From Zoogloea sp. LCSB751 (GTDB lineage: Bacteria > Pseudomonadota > Gammaproteobacteria > Burkholderiales > Rhodocyclaceae): a DNA stretch of 64,000 nt. The first letter of the stretch is position 1; the number at the start of each line of letters is the position of its first letter. The position numbers were made by a program, and so were the translations under genes. The notes beneath the pieces are model-generated. The model ran no database searches, was not told where the DNA came from, and worked only from the letters and a program-made list of their open reading frames with translations. This document shows positions 1 to 7,584 of this stretch, piece after piece. The DNA lies in contig NZ_MWUM01000015.1 in NCBI RefSeq assembly GCF_002028455.1, forward strand, positions 62,001 to 126,000. Direction: 5' to 3'.

Positions 1-22
1 GCGAATGGATTCGCCCCCACGG
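1..22. repeat. Half copy of the dispersed GGGCGAAT palindromic repeat, cut by the window edge
   Basis: The first 22 bases read GCGAATGGATTCGCCCCCACGG, close to the right-hand head of the complete repeats at 36734-36800, 41649-41712 and 51079-51145 (GCGAATGAATTCGCCCCTACGG in the best copy), with two substitutions. The left head, if present, lies outside the window. The rest of 23-114 shows no coding signal. Confidence 0.7.
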
Positions 23-114
23 CACTTTTCCTTCATTCAGGAAGCGCCCCACAGCCGGTGCCCCACAGCATGAACATAGAAGGCCACAGGCCGCGGCGAA
101 AGCCCGCATTTGCT

Positions 115-130
115 TGGCACAGCTCTTGCA
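115..130 (+). promoter_or_regulatory. Consensus sigma-54 (-24/-12) promoter of the quinoprotein-relay operon
   Basis: The sequence TGGCACAGCTCTTGCA matches the sigma-54 consensus TGGCAC-N5-TTGCA exactly, with GG and GC ten bases apart. It lies 63 bases before the TTG start at 194, leaving room for a transcription start near 141 and a short leader with a ribosome binding site. Sigma-54 promoters need an enhancer-binding activator; its site was not recognised in the 114 bases available upstream. Confidence 0.75.
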
Positions 131-193
131 CCCACGCCTATACATAGAACAGAGCGTGCCGCCACGGGCGAGGCCGCCGGTCAGGAGACAAAT

Positions 194-985
194 TTGACAA
201 CGCATCGTATACGCGGCTTGGCGGCTCTGCTGCTCGCCAGCAGCCTCGCCGTTGGCGCCGTCCAGGCGGCCTCCGGCGACCGCCAGGCCGACCCCCTCGA
301 TTCGCCCCGCTGGGGCGACATGCGCAAGGAGTTCTTCCCGGCCAAGGCGCGGGTGGTCTTCGACAGCCGCGTGAAGGTCAGCGCACCGCTGACCGCCGAA
401 AACGCCCTCAACGTGCCGGTCAGCGTGGATGCCGGCGCGCTGCCCGACGCCACCGAGGTGCTGGTCTTCGCCGACTTCAATCCGATCACCCGCATCGTCC
501 GCTTCCGTCCGGAAGGCGCGCACCCTGGCCTCGGCTTCCGCATCAAGCTGCAGCAGTCCACGCCGGTCCGCGCCGCGGTCAAGACCCGCGACGGTGTCTG
601 GCACGTGGGCGGCACCTGGGTGAATACCACCGGCGGCGGCTGTACCCTGCCCTCCGCCGGCAGCGCATCGCCGGAATGGCAGAAGCGCCTCGGCGAGGTC
701 AGCAGCCGCGTGTGGGAGCGCAAGGAAGGCGGCGAACGCATCCGTCTGCGCATCATTCACCCGGAAGACACCGGCCTCGCCGCCGGCGTGCCGGCCTTCT
801 ACATTCAAGAACTGAAGCTCACCGACGAACAGGGTGCGCCGCTGCTGCACATCGAGGGCTTCGAGCCGCTGGCCGAGAACCCCGTCTTCTCGGTGGACAT
901 CCCCGCCGCCCGGACGGCCGCCGGCTACCGGGTCAGCGGCCGCGACAACAACGGCAATGCCATTTCGGCCGTGATCGAAAAATGA
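194..985 (+). CDS. Quinoprotein-dehydrogenase-associated SoxYZ-like carrier protein
   Basis: Secreted protein of 263 residues fusing a SoxY-like half and a SoxZ-like half, as in the SoxYZ-related carriers found beside PQQ alcohol and methanol dehydrogenases. A signal peptide covers about residues 1-27 (ALLLASSLAVGAVQAAS). The SoxY-type GGC motif, where Sox carriers bind a thioester-linked intermediate on Cys, is seen as TTGGGCTLP with Cys150; here it is internal, followed by the SoxZ-like region. The TTG at 194 is chosen because AGGAGA precedes it by a few bases and because any start nearer 110 would overlap the sigma-54 promoter. The stop overlaps the next gene (ATGA). The natural cargo is unknown for the family. 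Confidence 0.85.
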   Translation: MTTHRIRGLAALLLASSLAVGAVQAASGDRQADPLDSPRWGDMRKEFFPAKARVVFDSRVKVSAPLTAENALNVPVSVDAGALPDATEVLVFADFNPITRIVRFRPEGAHPGLGFRIKLQQSTPVRAAVKTRDGVWHVGGTWVNTTGGGCTLPSAGSASPEWQKRLGEVSSRVWERKEGGERIRLRIIHPEDTGLAAGVPAFYIQELKLTDEQGAPLLHIEGFEPLAENPVFSVDIPAARTAAGYRVSGRDNNGNAISAVIEK

Positions 986-1941
986 GCATCCTCAGCCGCG
1001 CCTCCCGTTCCGTCATCGCCCTGTTCACCCTCAGCTGGGCCCTGCTGCTCGCCGCCGCCGACATGGACTACGGCCTGCAGCCAGTGGCCATCGCCGACGG
1101 CACCTGGGTCCTCGTCGGGCGCAGCGAGGACTTCAGCACCGCCAACGGCGGCAACATCGTCAACACCGGCTTCATCGTCACCCCGGCCGGTGTGCTGGTC
1201 ATCGACAGCGGCCCGTCGCGGGCCTACGGCGAACAGCTCAAGCGCGCGATCGCCCGCATCACCGACAGGCCGGTGACGCTGGTGGTGAACACCCACCATC
1301 ATCCGGACCACTTCCTCGGCAACCAGGCCTTCGCACCGGAGACCCTGGCCGCCCTGCCCGGCACCATCAACGGCATCCACACCGAAGGCGGCGCATTCAA
1401 CGACAACATGTACCGCCTCGCCGGCGACTGGATGGCCGGCACCGAGCCGGTCGCCCCGGCCAAACAACTGACGGCCGGCCCCCTTGATCTGGGCGGCCAC
1501 CACCTCGAACTGATCGCCCTCGACGGCCACACCGGTGCCGACCTGGCGATCTTCGACCGGAGCACCGGCGTGCTGTTTGCCGGCGACTTGGTCTTCAACG
1601 ACCGCGCTCCCACCACGCCCCACGCCAACCTGGCGGCCTGGCAGAAGGCCCTAGACCGCCTCGAAGGCCTCGGCTTCAAGCAGCTGGTGCCCGGCCACGG
1701 CCCGGTGGCCCGGGACACAGCACCGCTCCGCCAGACCCGCGCCTGGCTCAGCTGGCTCGACGCCAACCTGCGCCAGGCCGCCGAAGACGGCCTCGACATG
1801 ACCGAAGTGCTGGCCATCCAGCCGCCCGCCGAATTCCGCCGCCTGGCGGTAGTCGAAGCGGAATACCGCCGCTCCGTGGGCCAACTCTATCCAGCCTACG
1901 AACAGCAGGCCCTGTCCCGCAGCGGGAGAAACGCCCGATGA
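982..1941 (+). CDS. Quinoprotein relay system zinc metallohydrolase (metallo-beta-lactamase fold)
   Basis: Exported metallo-beta-lactamase-fold hydrolase of 319 residues. A signal peptide is visible at residues 1-27 (VIALFTLSWALLLAAA). Zinc ligands are present: THHHPDH, then GHTGAD, GDLVF and a late PGHGP. Proteins of this type regularly follow the SoxYZ-like carrier in quinoprotein gene sets, which gave the family its 'relay' name; the physiological substrate is not established. SoxB/SoxH-like release of a group from the carrier is a reasonable inference. It overlaps both neighbours by four bases (ATGA at each end), so the genes are translationally coupled. Confidence 0.85.
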   Translation: MSILSRASRSVIALFTLSWALLLAAADMDYGLQPVAIADGTWVLVGRSEDFSTANGGNIVNTGFIVTPAGVLVIDSGPSRAYGEQLKRAIARITDRPVTLVVNTHHHPDHFLGNQAFAPETLAALPGTINGIHTEGGAFNDNMYRLAGDWMAGTEPVAPAKQLTAGPLDLGGHHLELIALDGHTGADLAIFDRSTGVLFAGDLVFNDRAPTTPHANLAAWQKALDRLEGLGFKQLVPGHGPVARDTAPLRQTRAWLSWLDANLRQAAEDGLDMTEVLAIQPPAEFRRLAVVEAEYRRSVGQLYPAYEQQALSRSGRNAR

Positions 1942-2750
1942 GCACGCTGCCCTTGTTCCCCGCAACCGCGTGGCCCCGCCCCGCGGCACTGCCACGCCCG
2001 CTCAAGCTGGCCATTGGCCTGTCGGTCGGCCTGCACCTGGTGCTCCTCGCCCAGCGGGGCTGGACGCCGGAACATACCGCCGCTCTGCCGCAGCCGTTGC
2101 AGGTGATGTTGCGTACCCCGCAGCCCGTACCGGAAACACCGCCACCCGCACGCCCCGCAGTGGTCGTACCGGTCGAAACGCCGCCAGTACATCGGACGCC
2201 TCAAGCGGTGGCGGCTCAAGCGCCGAAACCGCTGCCCATCCTGACGCGCCCAGCCCACCCCGACGCACCACCGGCCCCTGTTGTCCGTGCGCCGGAGCCC
2301 ATCGTCCAGGCCAGCACCCCCGCAGCGGCAGCCCCTGCGCTCATCGCCGACAGCACGCCGCGCACACCCGCACCGGCAGCAAGCCCGGCCCCGGTCGCTG
2401 CCCGCATGGATTCGATCCCCGCCATCGTGGCAGACGAGCCGCCCGACCCGGCGCTGCTCGAACGCTACGGACGCAGCCTGTCGTCCCTGTTCTCCCGCCA
2501 CCAGCAGTACCCGCGCCTGGCCGCCATGCGCGGCTGGGAAGGTGAGGTCCAGCTGCGCATCACCATCGCCCGCAAGGGCAACATCGTCGCCACCCAGGTG
2601 ATCCGCTCCAGCGGCTTCGAGGTGCTCGACCAGAATGCGGTGCAACTGGTCACCGGCACCGGTGCCCTGCCGCGCCCGCCGGAGGCCCTGCAGAACAAGG
2701 AAATCCAGATCGTCGTCCCGGTCCTGTTCAAGCTGGACAAGCCCACATGA
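1938..2750 (+). CDS. TonB-family energy transducer
   Basis: TonB protein of 270 residues: an N-terminal membrane anchor at about residues 23-40 (LKLAIGLSVGLHLVLLAQ), a Pro/Ala-rich periplasm-spanning stretch at about 50-165, and a C-terminal TonB domain at about 185-268 with the YP signature (QQYPRLAAMRGWEGEV) and the RSSGFEVLD segment. TonB couples the ExbB/ExbD proton-motive-force machine to outer-membrane receptors. No exbB, exbD or receptor gene lies nearby, so it must borrow those. Its position inside a quinoprotein accessory operon suggests uptake of something the dehydrogenase needs, such as PQQ or a metal; that is inference. Overlaps both neighbours by ATGA. Confidence 0.85.
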   Translation: MSTLPLFPATAWPRPAALPRPLKLAIGLSVGLHLVLLAQRGWTPEHTAALPQPLQVMLRTPQPVPETPPPARPAVVVPVETPPVHRTPQAVAAQAPKPLPILTRPAHPDAPPAPVVRAPEPIVQASTPAAAAPALIADSTPRTPAPAASPAPVAARMDSIPAIVADEPPDPALLERYGRSLSSLFSRHQQYPRLAAMRGWEGEVQLRITIARKGNIVATQVIRSSGFEVLDQNAVQLVTGTGALPRPPEALQNKEIQIVVPVLFKLDKPT

Positions 2751-4204
2751 ACGTCTCTGCCTACCCGCTGGAGTCCGACGCAGCCACGGCCGTGGCTGCC
2801 GCCGACCAGACCCGCCGCCTGTCCCTGCGTCTGCGTGTCAGTCTGGTGCTCACCGGGCTGGCCGCCGCCTTCGTGCTGACCGGCGCAGCCCTGTGGATCC
2901 GCGACGCCCGCGTGGCCATCGCCGAGGAGATCACCGCCGCCAACCGCGTGGCAACCCAGTGGCTGACGGTCTCCGCGCAAGGCACTGCAGCCGGCGACCC
3001 GGCCTGGACCGAGGCCCGCCTGATCGCCCACCTGAACGCCGTCGGCCGCATCCGCGCCCATCAGCTGGAAGCCCGTGGAGCCGACGGCAAGCTGCTGTAC
3101 CGCTCGCCCCCATCCGCCTACAAGGCCGGCCGCGATGCTCCCGGCTGGTTCTTCGACTGGCTGAAGCCCGAGCTCCCCGCCCTCAGCCTGCAGGCTGGCC
3201 AGCTGAGCCTGAGCCTGCAACCGGACGCCTCCCGCTCAGTGCTCGACCTGTGGGACGACCTCACCGCCGCAGCAACCCGTGCGCTGCTGGCGCTGGTCGG
3301 GCTGTTCGTCGGCTGTTGGTTCGCCATCGACCGCGCCCTCAAGCCCCTCGGCACCGTAATGGCCGCCCTCGAACGGACCGGCGACGGCAACTTCGACACC
3401 CGCCTGCCGGTGGATGGCCCCATCGAACTGGCCCACCTGGCCGAAGCCTTCAACGCCATGGCCCTGCGTCTCGACCGGGCGGTGGCGGAGAACGTCCGCC
3501 TGAGCCAGGAACAGGCCATGGCACGGACCATCACCGAAAGGCTGGAGGCCGACCGCAAGGCCATCGCCCGCGATCTCCACGACGAACTGGGCCAAAGCAT
3601 CACCGCAGTCGCAGCGCTGGCCGGCGCCATCGTCCAGCGCACGACCGACAATCCCTCCATCCGCCAGAGTGCCGAGGTGATCCGCGACGTCACCTCGCGC
3701 ATGCAGGGCGATGTACGCGCCCTGCTGACCCGCCTGCGCCCGCCCCGCAGTGGCCCGCAGGAAACCCTCGACGACGCGGTGCGCAGCTACCTGGCCGCCT
3801 GGAGCCAGCGCCACAGCGATATCGAACTCAGCGCCGAACTGTTTGCCGGCCCCAGCCCGCTGCCCGACGACGTAACCCTGACCGCCCTGCGGGTGGTGCA
3901 GGAATCGTGCACCAACATCGTCCGCCACGCCCTGGCCAGCAAGGCACGCATCCGCCTGCTGCGGGAGGGCGACGCGCTGACCGTCGAAGTCGGCGACAAC
4001 GGCCGCGGCATCATGCCGGCCCCCGGCCAGGCCGGCTTCGGCCTCACCGGCATGCGCGAACGGGTCACCGAACTCGGCGGCAGCCTCGACATCTCCAGCC
4101 CGTCGGCGGGCGGCACGCGCATCCGCGCCCGCCTGCCGGTCACCCAGCCGGCCGCCCCGGCCGAGCACACATCCGCCCCCAGCACGGAGACCGCCGCATC
4201 ATGA
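2747..4204 (+). CDS. NarX-type sensor histidine kinase
   Basis: Membrane sensor kinase of 485 residues. Two membrane segments (about 31-52 and 177-198) bracket a periplasmic sensor of about 125 residues; a HAMP linker follows at about 200-250. The HisKA_3 phosphoacceptor motif ARDLHDELGQ has His278, and the ATP-binding domain shows GDNGRGI and GFGLTGMRERV. This architecture partners with NarL/LuxR-type regulators, and the next gene is one (ATGA overlap). Comparable kinases control methanol or ethanol quinoprotein dehydrogenases in other proteobacteria (for example the FlhS and ExaD groups), so control of the absent dehydrogenase genes is likely. The signal sensed is unknown. Confidence 0.88.
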   Translation: MNVSAYPLESDAATAVAAADQTRRLSLRLRVSLVLTGLAAAFVLTGAALWIRDARVAIAEEITAANRVATQWLTVSAQGTAAGDPAWTEARLIAHLNAVGRIRAHQLEARGADGKLLYRSPPSAYKAGRDAPGWFFDWLKPELPALSLQAGQLSLSLQPDASRSVLDLWDDLTAAATRALLALVGLFVGCWFAIDRALKPLGTVMAALERTGDGNFDTRLPVDGPIELAHLAEAFNAMALRLDRAVAENVRLSQEQAMARTITERLEADRKAIARDLHDELGQSITAVAALAGAIVQRTTDNPSIRQSAEVIRDVTSRMQGDVRALLTRLRPPRSGPQETLDDAVRSYLAAWSQRHSDIELSAELFAGPSPLPDDVTLTALRVVQESCTNIVRHALASKARIRLLREGDALTVEVGDNGRGIMPAPGQAGFGLTGMRERVTELGGSLDISSPSAGGTRIRARLPVTQPAAPAEHTSAPSTETAAS

Positions 4205-4842
4205 GCGCGAACCTCAGCCACCTCCGGATCATCCTCGCCGACGATCACGCCATCGTGCGCATGGGCTTCCGCCTGCTCCTCGAAGGGGTCGGCGCCCAGG
4301 TCATCGCCGAGGCCGACAGCGGCGAAGCCGCCCAGCAGCTGATGGCCACCCAGGATCCGGACGTGCTGGTGATGGATCTGTCGATGCCCGGCTGCGGCGG
4401 GCTTGCCGCACTGGAACGGATCATGGCCAGGAAGCCGCAGGCCCGGGTAGTGATCGCCTCCGCCCATGCCGACGCAATCACCGCCGAACGGGCACTCAAG
4501 CTCGGCGCCGCCGGCTACCTGTGCAAGCGCAGCCCACCGGACGAACTGCTGCGCGCCGTCGAGCTGGTTGCCGCCGGCCAGCGCTACATCGACCCCGAGA
4601 TCGCCAGCGCGCTACGCCGTGCCGACCGCCCGGAACACCCGGCCGAGGCCCTCACCGACAAGGAATTCAACGTCTTCCTGCTGCTCGCCCAGGGCCGCTC
4701 GGTGGCCGAAGTGGCCAGCGACTTCCACCTCAGCCCCAACACCGTCGGCACCCACCTGTACCACATCAAGCAGAAACTCGGCGTGCAGAACATGGCCGAA
4801 CTGGCCATGGCCGCCGTGCGCTCCGGTCTGATCCAGGTGTAG
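4201..4842 (+). CDS. NarL/LuxR-type response regulator
   Basis: Response regulator of 213 residues. The receiver domain (about 8-125) has the acidic pair Asp14-Asp15, phosphoacceptor Asp59 in VLVMDLSMPG, and a conserved Lys in YLCKRSP. A LuxR-type helix-turn-helix follows (about 145-205: LTDKEFNVFLLLAQGRSVAE, then SPNTVGTHLYHIKQKLGV). It is the cognate partner of the kinase it overlaps by four bases. Homologous regulators (AgmR/ExaE, FlhR) activate quinoprotein alcohol dehydrogenase and PQQ genes; that role is inferred here from context. A CT-rich 46-base gap separates it from the next gene. Confidence 0.9.
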   Translation: MSANLSHLRIILADDHAIVRMGFRLLLEGVGAQVIAEADSGEAAQQLMATQDPDVLVMDLSMPGCGGLAALERIMARKPQARVVIASAHADAITAERALKLGAAGYLCKRSPPDELLRAVELVAAGQRYIDPEIASALRRADRPEHPAEALTDKEFNVFLLLAQGRSVAEVASDFHLSPNTVGTHLYHIKQKLGVQNMAELAMAAVRSGLIQV

Positions 4843-4888
4843 GCCCTTCCCTATCCCTCTTTCTTTTCCCTCAACCAGCGAGACCTCC

Positions 4889-5407
4889 ATGACCTATCGC
4901 AGCAAGCTCCTCGTCGCCGCCCTTGCCGTTGCCGCCGCCGCGCCGGCCCTCGCCGCCCGCCCCGAACTGAAGGTAAAGGAACAAATCGATATCGCCGCGC
5001 CGCCGGCCAAGGTCTGGGAGACCATCAGCAGCTTCGACAACCTGGGCTGGCACCCGGCCGTCGGCAGCACCAGCCTCGACAAGGGCAAGAACAACACCAA
5101 GGGCGCGGTGCGCACCGTCACCACCAAGGACGGCGCCAAGCTGGTCGAGGAACTGGTCACCTACAAGGCCGCCGCCCACAGCTACACCTACCGCATCATC
5201 GACTCCCCGCTGCCGGTCAGCGGCTACGTGTCCACCCTGACCATCAAGCCGGCCAAGGGCGGCAGCCACGTGGAATGGTCGTCCACCTTCCGCCGCAAGG
5301 ACGAGAAGCCGGCCGAAGGCGCCGACGACGCCGGCGCCCGCAAGGCCGTGAGCGGCATCTACACCAGCGGCCTCGACGCCCTCAAGAAGCAGCTCGAAGC
5401 CCACTGA
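4889..5407 (+). CDS. MxaD-like periplasmic SRPBCC protein
   Basis: Secreted protein of 172 residues: signal peptide at 1-22 (LLVAALAVAAAAPALAA), then a START/polyketide-cyclase-like SRPBCC fold with the usual opening (EQIDIAAPPAKVWETISSF) and a C-terminal helix. Periplasmic SRPBCC proteins occur in methanol dehydrogenase operons as MxaD, where MxaD is reported to aid interaction of the dehydrogenase with its cytochrome c. Assignment as MxaD-like rests on signal peptide, fold and context; sequence identity was not measured. The upstream 46 bases contain no obvious promoter, so it is probably part of the operon beginning at 194. Confidence 0.72.
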   Translation: MTYRSKLLVAALAVAAAAPALAARPELKVKEQIDIAAPPAKVWETISSFDNLGWHPAVGSTSLDKGKNNTKGAVRTVTTKDGAKLVEELVTYKAAAHSYTYRIIDSPLPVSGYVSTLTIKPAKGGSHVEWSSTFRRKDEKPAEGADDAGARKAVSGIYTSGLDALKKQLEAH

Positions 5408-5415
5408 GCGCCGCC

Positions 5416-7530
5416 ATGCCCACGGGGATTGCGCGCCACCTGTTCTGCCGCATCCTCGCGGGCCTGTTCGCCCTCCTGCTCGCCGGGCTGGCCTGCCAGG
5501 CCACTGCCGGCGAACTGAACCACGCCGACATCGCCCGCCGTTTTCCGCCGCCGCTGCACGTGGGGGAGAAGCTGCGCGACATCCCGGCCTGGCCGATCAC
5601 GTCGGAGCTGGAGCCCGAGGCCGGCCCGGTCGCCTACGCCTTCGAATCCATCGACCTGGCGCCGATTCCCGGCTTCGAGGGCACGCCGCTGAACCTGCTG
5701 GTCAGCCTCGACCGCAAGGGCGGCTTCATGGACGTGGAGCTGATCCGCCAGCACGAGCCGGTCTTCCTGTCCGGCCTCGGCGAAGGCCCGCTGCGCGACT
5801 TCCTGCTCCAGTACCGCAACAAGAGCCTCAAGCAGGAGATCACCGTCTCCAGCCTGTACGGCAACACCCGCAGCGGCGCCGGCAGCAAGCGCGTGGTGCT
5901 GGACGGGGTCAGCAAGGCCACCGCCTCGGTACGCATCGTCAACCAGACTGTACTGACCTCGGCCCTCGCCGTGGCCCGCGCCCGCCTCGGCTTTGCCGCG
6001 CCGGCCAGCGACAAGGGGCCCGTCGCCGAAGTGCGCACCGACGTCTATGAACACCGCAGCTTTGCCGAACTGGTGAAGTCCGGCGCCATCGGCCGCCTGC
6101 ACCTCAGCAACGCCGACGTGGAAAAGCAGTTCGCCGGCACAGACGGCGCCGGCTTGGATGCCGACGCACTGGCCCGGCCGGACGACACCTTCACCGACCT
6201 CTACGTCGCCTACCTCAACGCACCAACCATCGGCCGGGCGATCCTCGGCGACGCCGGCCACGCCGATCTGCTACGCCGCCTGGAACCTGGCCAGCAGGCC
6301 TACTGGGTGGCCAGCGCGGGGCGCGATGCCTTCATCGACGACGGCTTCACCCGCGGTACCGTGCCAGCCCGGCTGGCCTTCAGCCAGGCCGGCGGCCCGG
6401 TGGAGCTGCGCGATCTGGACATCTCACCGCGCCCGCCGGCCGGCGCCCCGCCCCTCAACGCCGCGCTGGTGCTGCGCGTACCGCCGATGTCCGGCGTCGA
6501 TCCAGCCGCACCGGTGCGTTTCGAACTGACCATCACCCGCGCCAAGGGCTCGATGCTGCCGATCCTCACCCAGCGCAGCGTGAACCTCGACTACCAGGCC
6601 CCGGAGGAACTGTTCTCGCGCCCGCCCGCGCCGCTGCCCGACTGGCTGATCGCCTGGAAGGACCGGGCCGTGGAACTGGCCATCATCGCCGCCGCGCTGA
6701 TCCTGCTGTCCGTGGTGCTGGCCCGCCCGCGCTGGATCTCCGTGTCGGCCCGCCGGTTGAGAATCTTCCGGCTGGCCTTCCTGGCCTTCACCCTCGGCTA
6801 CATCGGCTGGTACGCGCAAGGGCAGCTGTCCATCGTGCAGATCACCGGCGCAATCAAATCGGTGTCCGCCGGCGCCGGCCTCAAGAGCTTCCTGTACGAC
6901 CCGGTGAGCTTGCTGCTGATCGGCTTCACCGCGATCAGCTTCGTGGTGTGGGGTCGCGGCACCTTCTGCGGCTGGCTGTGCCCCTTCGGTGCGCTGCAGG
7001 AGTTCGCCGCGCTGCTGGCCCGCGCGCTGCGCCTGCCGCGGCTGCGTCTGCCGGCATCCGTCGCCCGTATTCTCGACCGCGGGCGCTACGCGATCCTCGC
7101 CGCACTGGTGGCTGCCGCCGCCTTCGCCCCACGGCTGGCCGAGACCGGCGTCGAGGTCGAGCCCTTCAAGACCGCCATCACCGTCGGCTTCGACCGCTCC
7201 TGGCCCTACGTGATGTACGCGGTACTGCTGCTCGTCCTCGGCGGGCTGTACTACAAGTTCTTCTGCCGCTACCTGTGCCCCCTCGGCGCGGCGATGACCC
7301 TCGGCGGCAAGCTGCGTCTCCTCGACTGGCTGCCGCGCCGCCAGGAATGCGGCCAGCCCTGCCAGACCTGCCGCCACCGCTGCGCCTACGACGCCATCGA
7401 AAAGAGCGGCGCGATCCGCTACGACGACTGTTTCCAGTGCCTCGACTGCGTCGGCATCTACCACGACGACAACCGCTGCGCGCCGATCATGCTGTACCGG
7501 AAGAAAGGCCGCCAGCCACAATCGGCTTGA
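5416..7530 (+). CDS. NosR/NirI-like membrane flavin/4Fe-4S electron-transfer protein
   Basis: Membrane protein of 704 residues with the full NosR plan: signal sequence at about 10-30, periplasmic FMN-binding domain at about 85-185, a long periplasmic linker, membrane helices from about residue 415, and a cytoplasmic double [4Fe-4S] domain. The FMN domain carries VSKATAS, matching the covalent-flavin signature SGAT-S with Thr169 as probable attachment residue. Membrane-embedded CGWLCP and CRYLCP motifs precede the ferredoxin clusters CGQPCQTCRHRC and C-x2-C-x2-C-x9-C. NosR moves electrons from quinol toward periplasmic N2O reductase, but no nos gene is here; the setting implies electron traffic related to a periplasmic quinoprotein. 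ATG at 5416 lies 8 bases after the previous stop. Confidence 0.85.
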   Translation: MPTGIARHLFCRILAGLFALLLAGLACQATAGELNHADIARRFPPPLHVGEKLRDIPAWPITSELEPEAGPVAYAFESIDLAPIPGFEGTPLNLLVSLDRKGGFMDVELIRQHEPVFLSGLGEGPLRDFLLQYRNKSLKQEITVSSLYGNTRSGAGSKRVVLDGVSKATASVRIVNQTVLTSALAVARARLGFAAPASDKGPVAEVRTDVYEHRSFAELVKSGAIGRLHLSNADVEKQFAGTDGAGLDADALARPDDTFTDLYVAYLNAPTIGRAILGDAGHADLLRRLEPGQQAYWVASAGRDAFIDDGFTRGTVPARLAFSQAGGPVELRDLDISPRPPAGAPPLNAALVLRVPPMSGVDPAAPVRFELTITRAKGSMLPILTQRSVNLDYQAPEELFSRPPAPLPDWLIAWKDRAVELAIIAAALILLSVVLARPRWISVSARRLRIFRLAFLAFTLGYIGWYAQGQLSIVQITGAIKSVSAGAGLKSFLYDPVSLLLIGFTAISFVVWGRGTFCGWLCPFGALQEFAALLARALRLPRLRLPASVARILDRGRYAILAALVAAAAFAPRLAETGVEVEPFKTAITVGFDRSWPYVMYAVLLLVLGGLYYKFFCRYLCPLGAAMTLGGKLRLLDWLPRRQECGQPCQTCRHRCAYDAIEKSGAIRYDDCFQCLDCVGIYHDDNRCAPIMLYRKKGRQPQSA

Positions 7531-7584
7531 TTTCACCCCGGCGGCGCATACAGTCAAGACATCGGCATCGACAGGGCATTGACC

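Noticed and set aside
110-193. Upstream extension of the SoxYZ-like reading frame starting at 110
   Set aside because: It would translate through the sigma-54 promoter at 115-130, and the extra residues are not signal-like; the TTG at 194 has a ribosome binding site.
5416-7530. Calling this gene nosR
   Set aside because: Architecture matches, but no nos genes are present and the neighbours belong to a quinoprotein set, so only NosR/NirI-like is supported.
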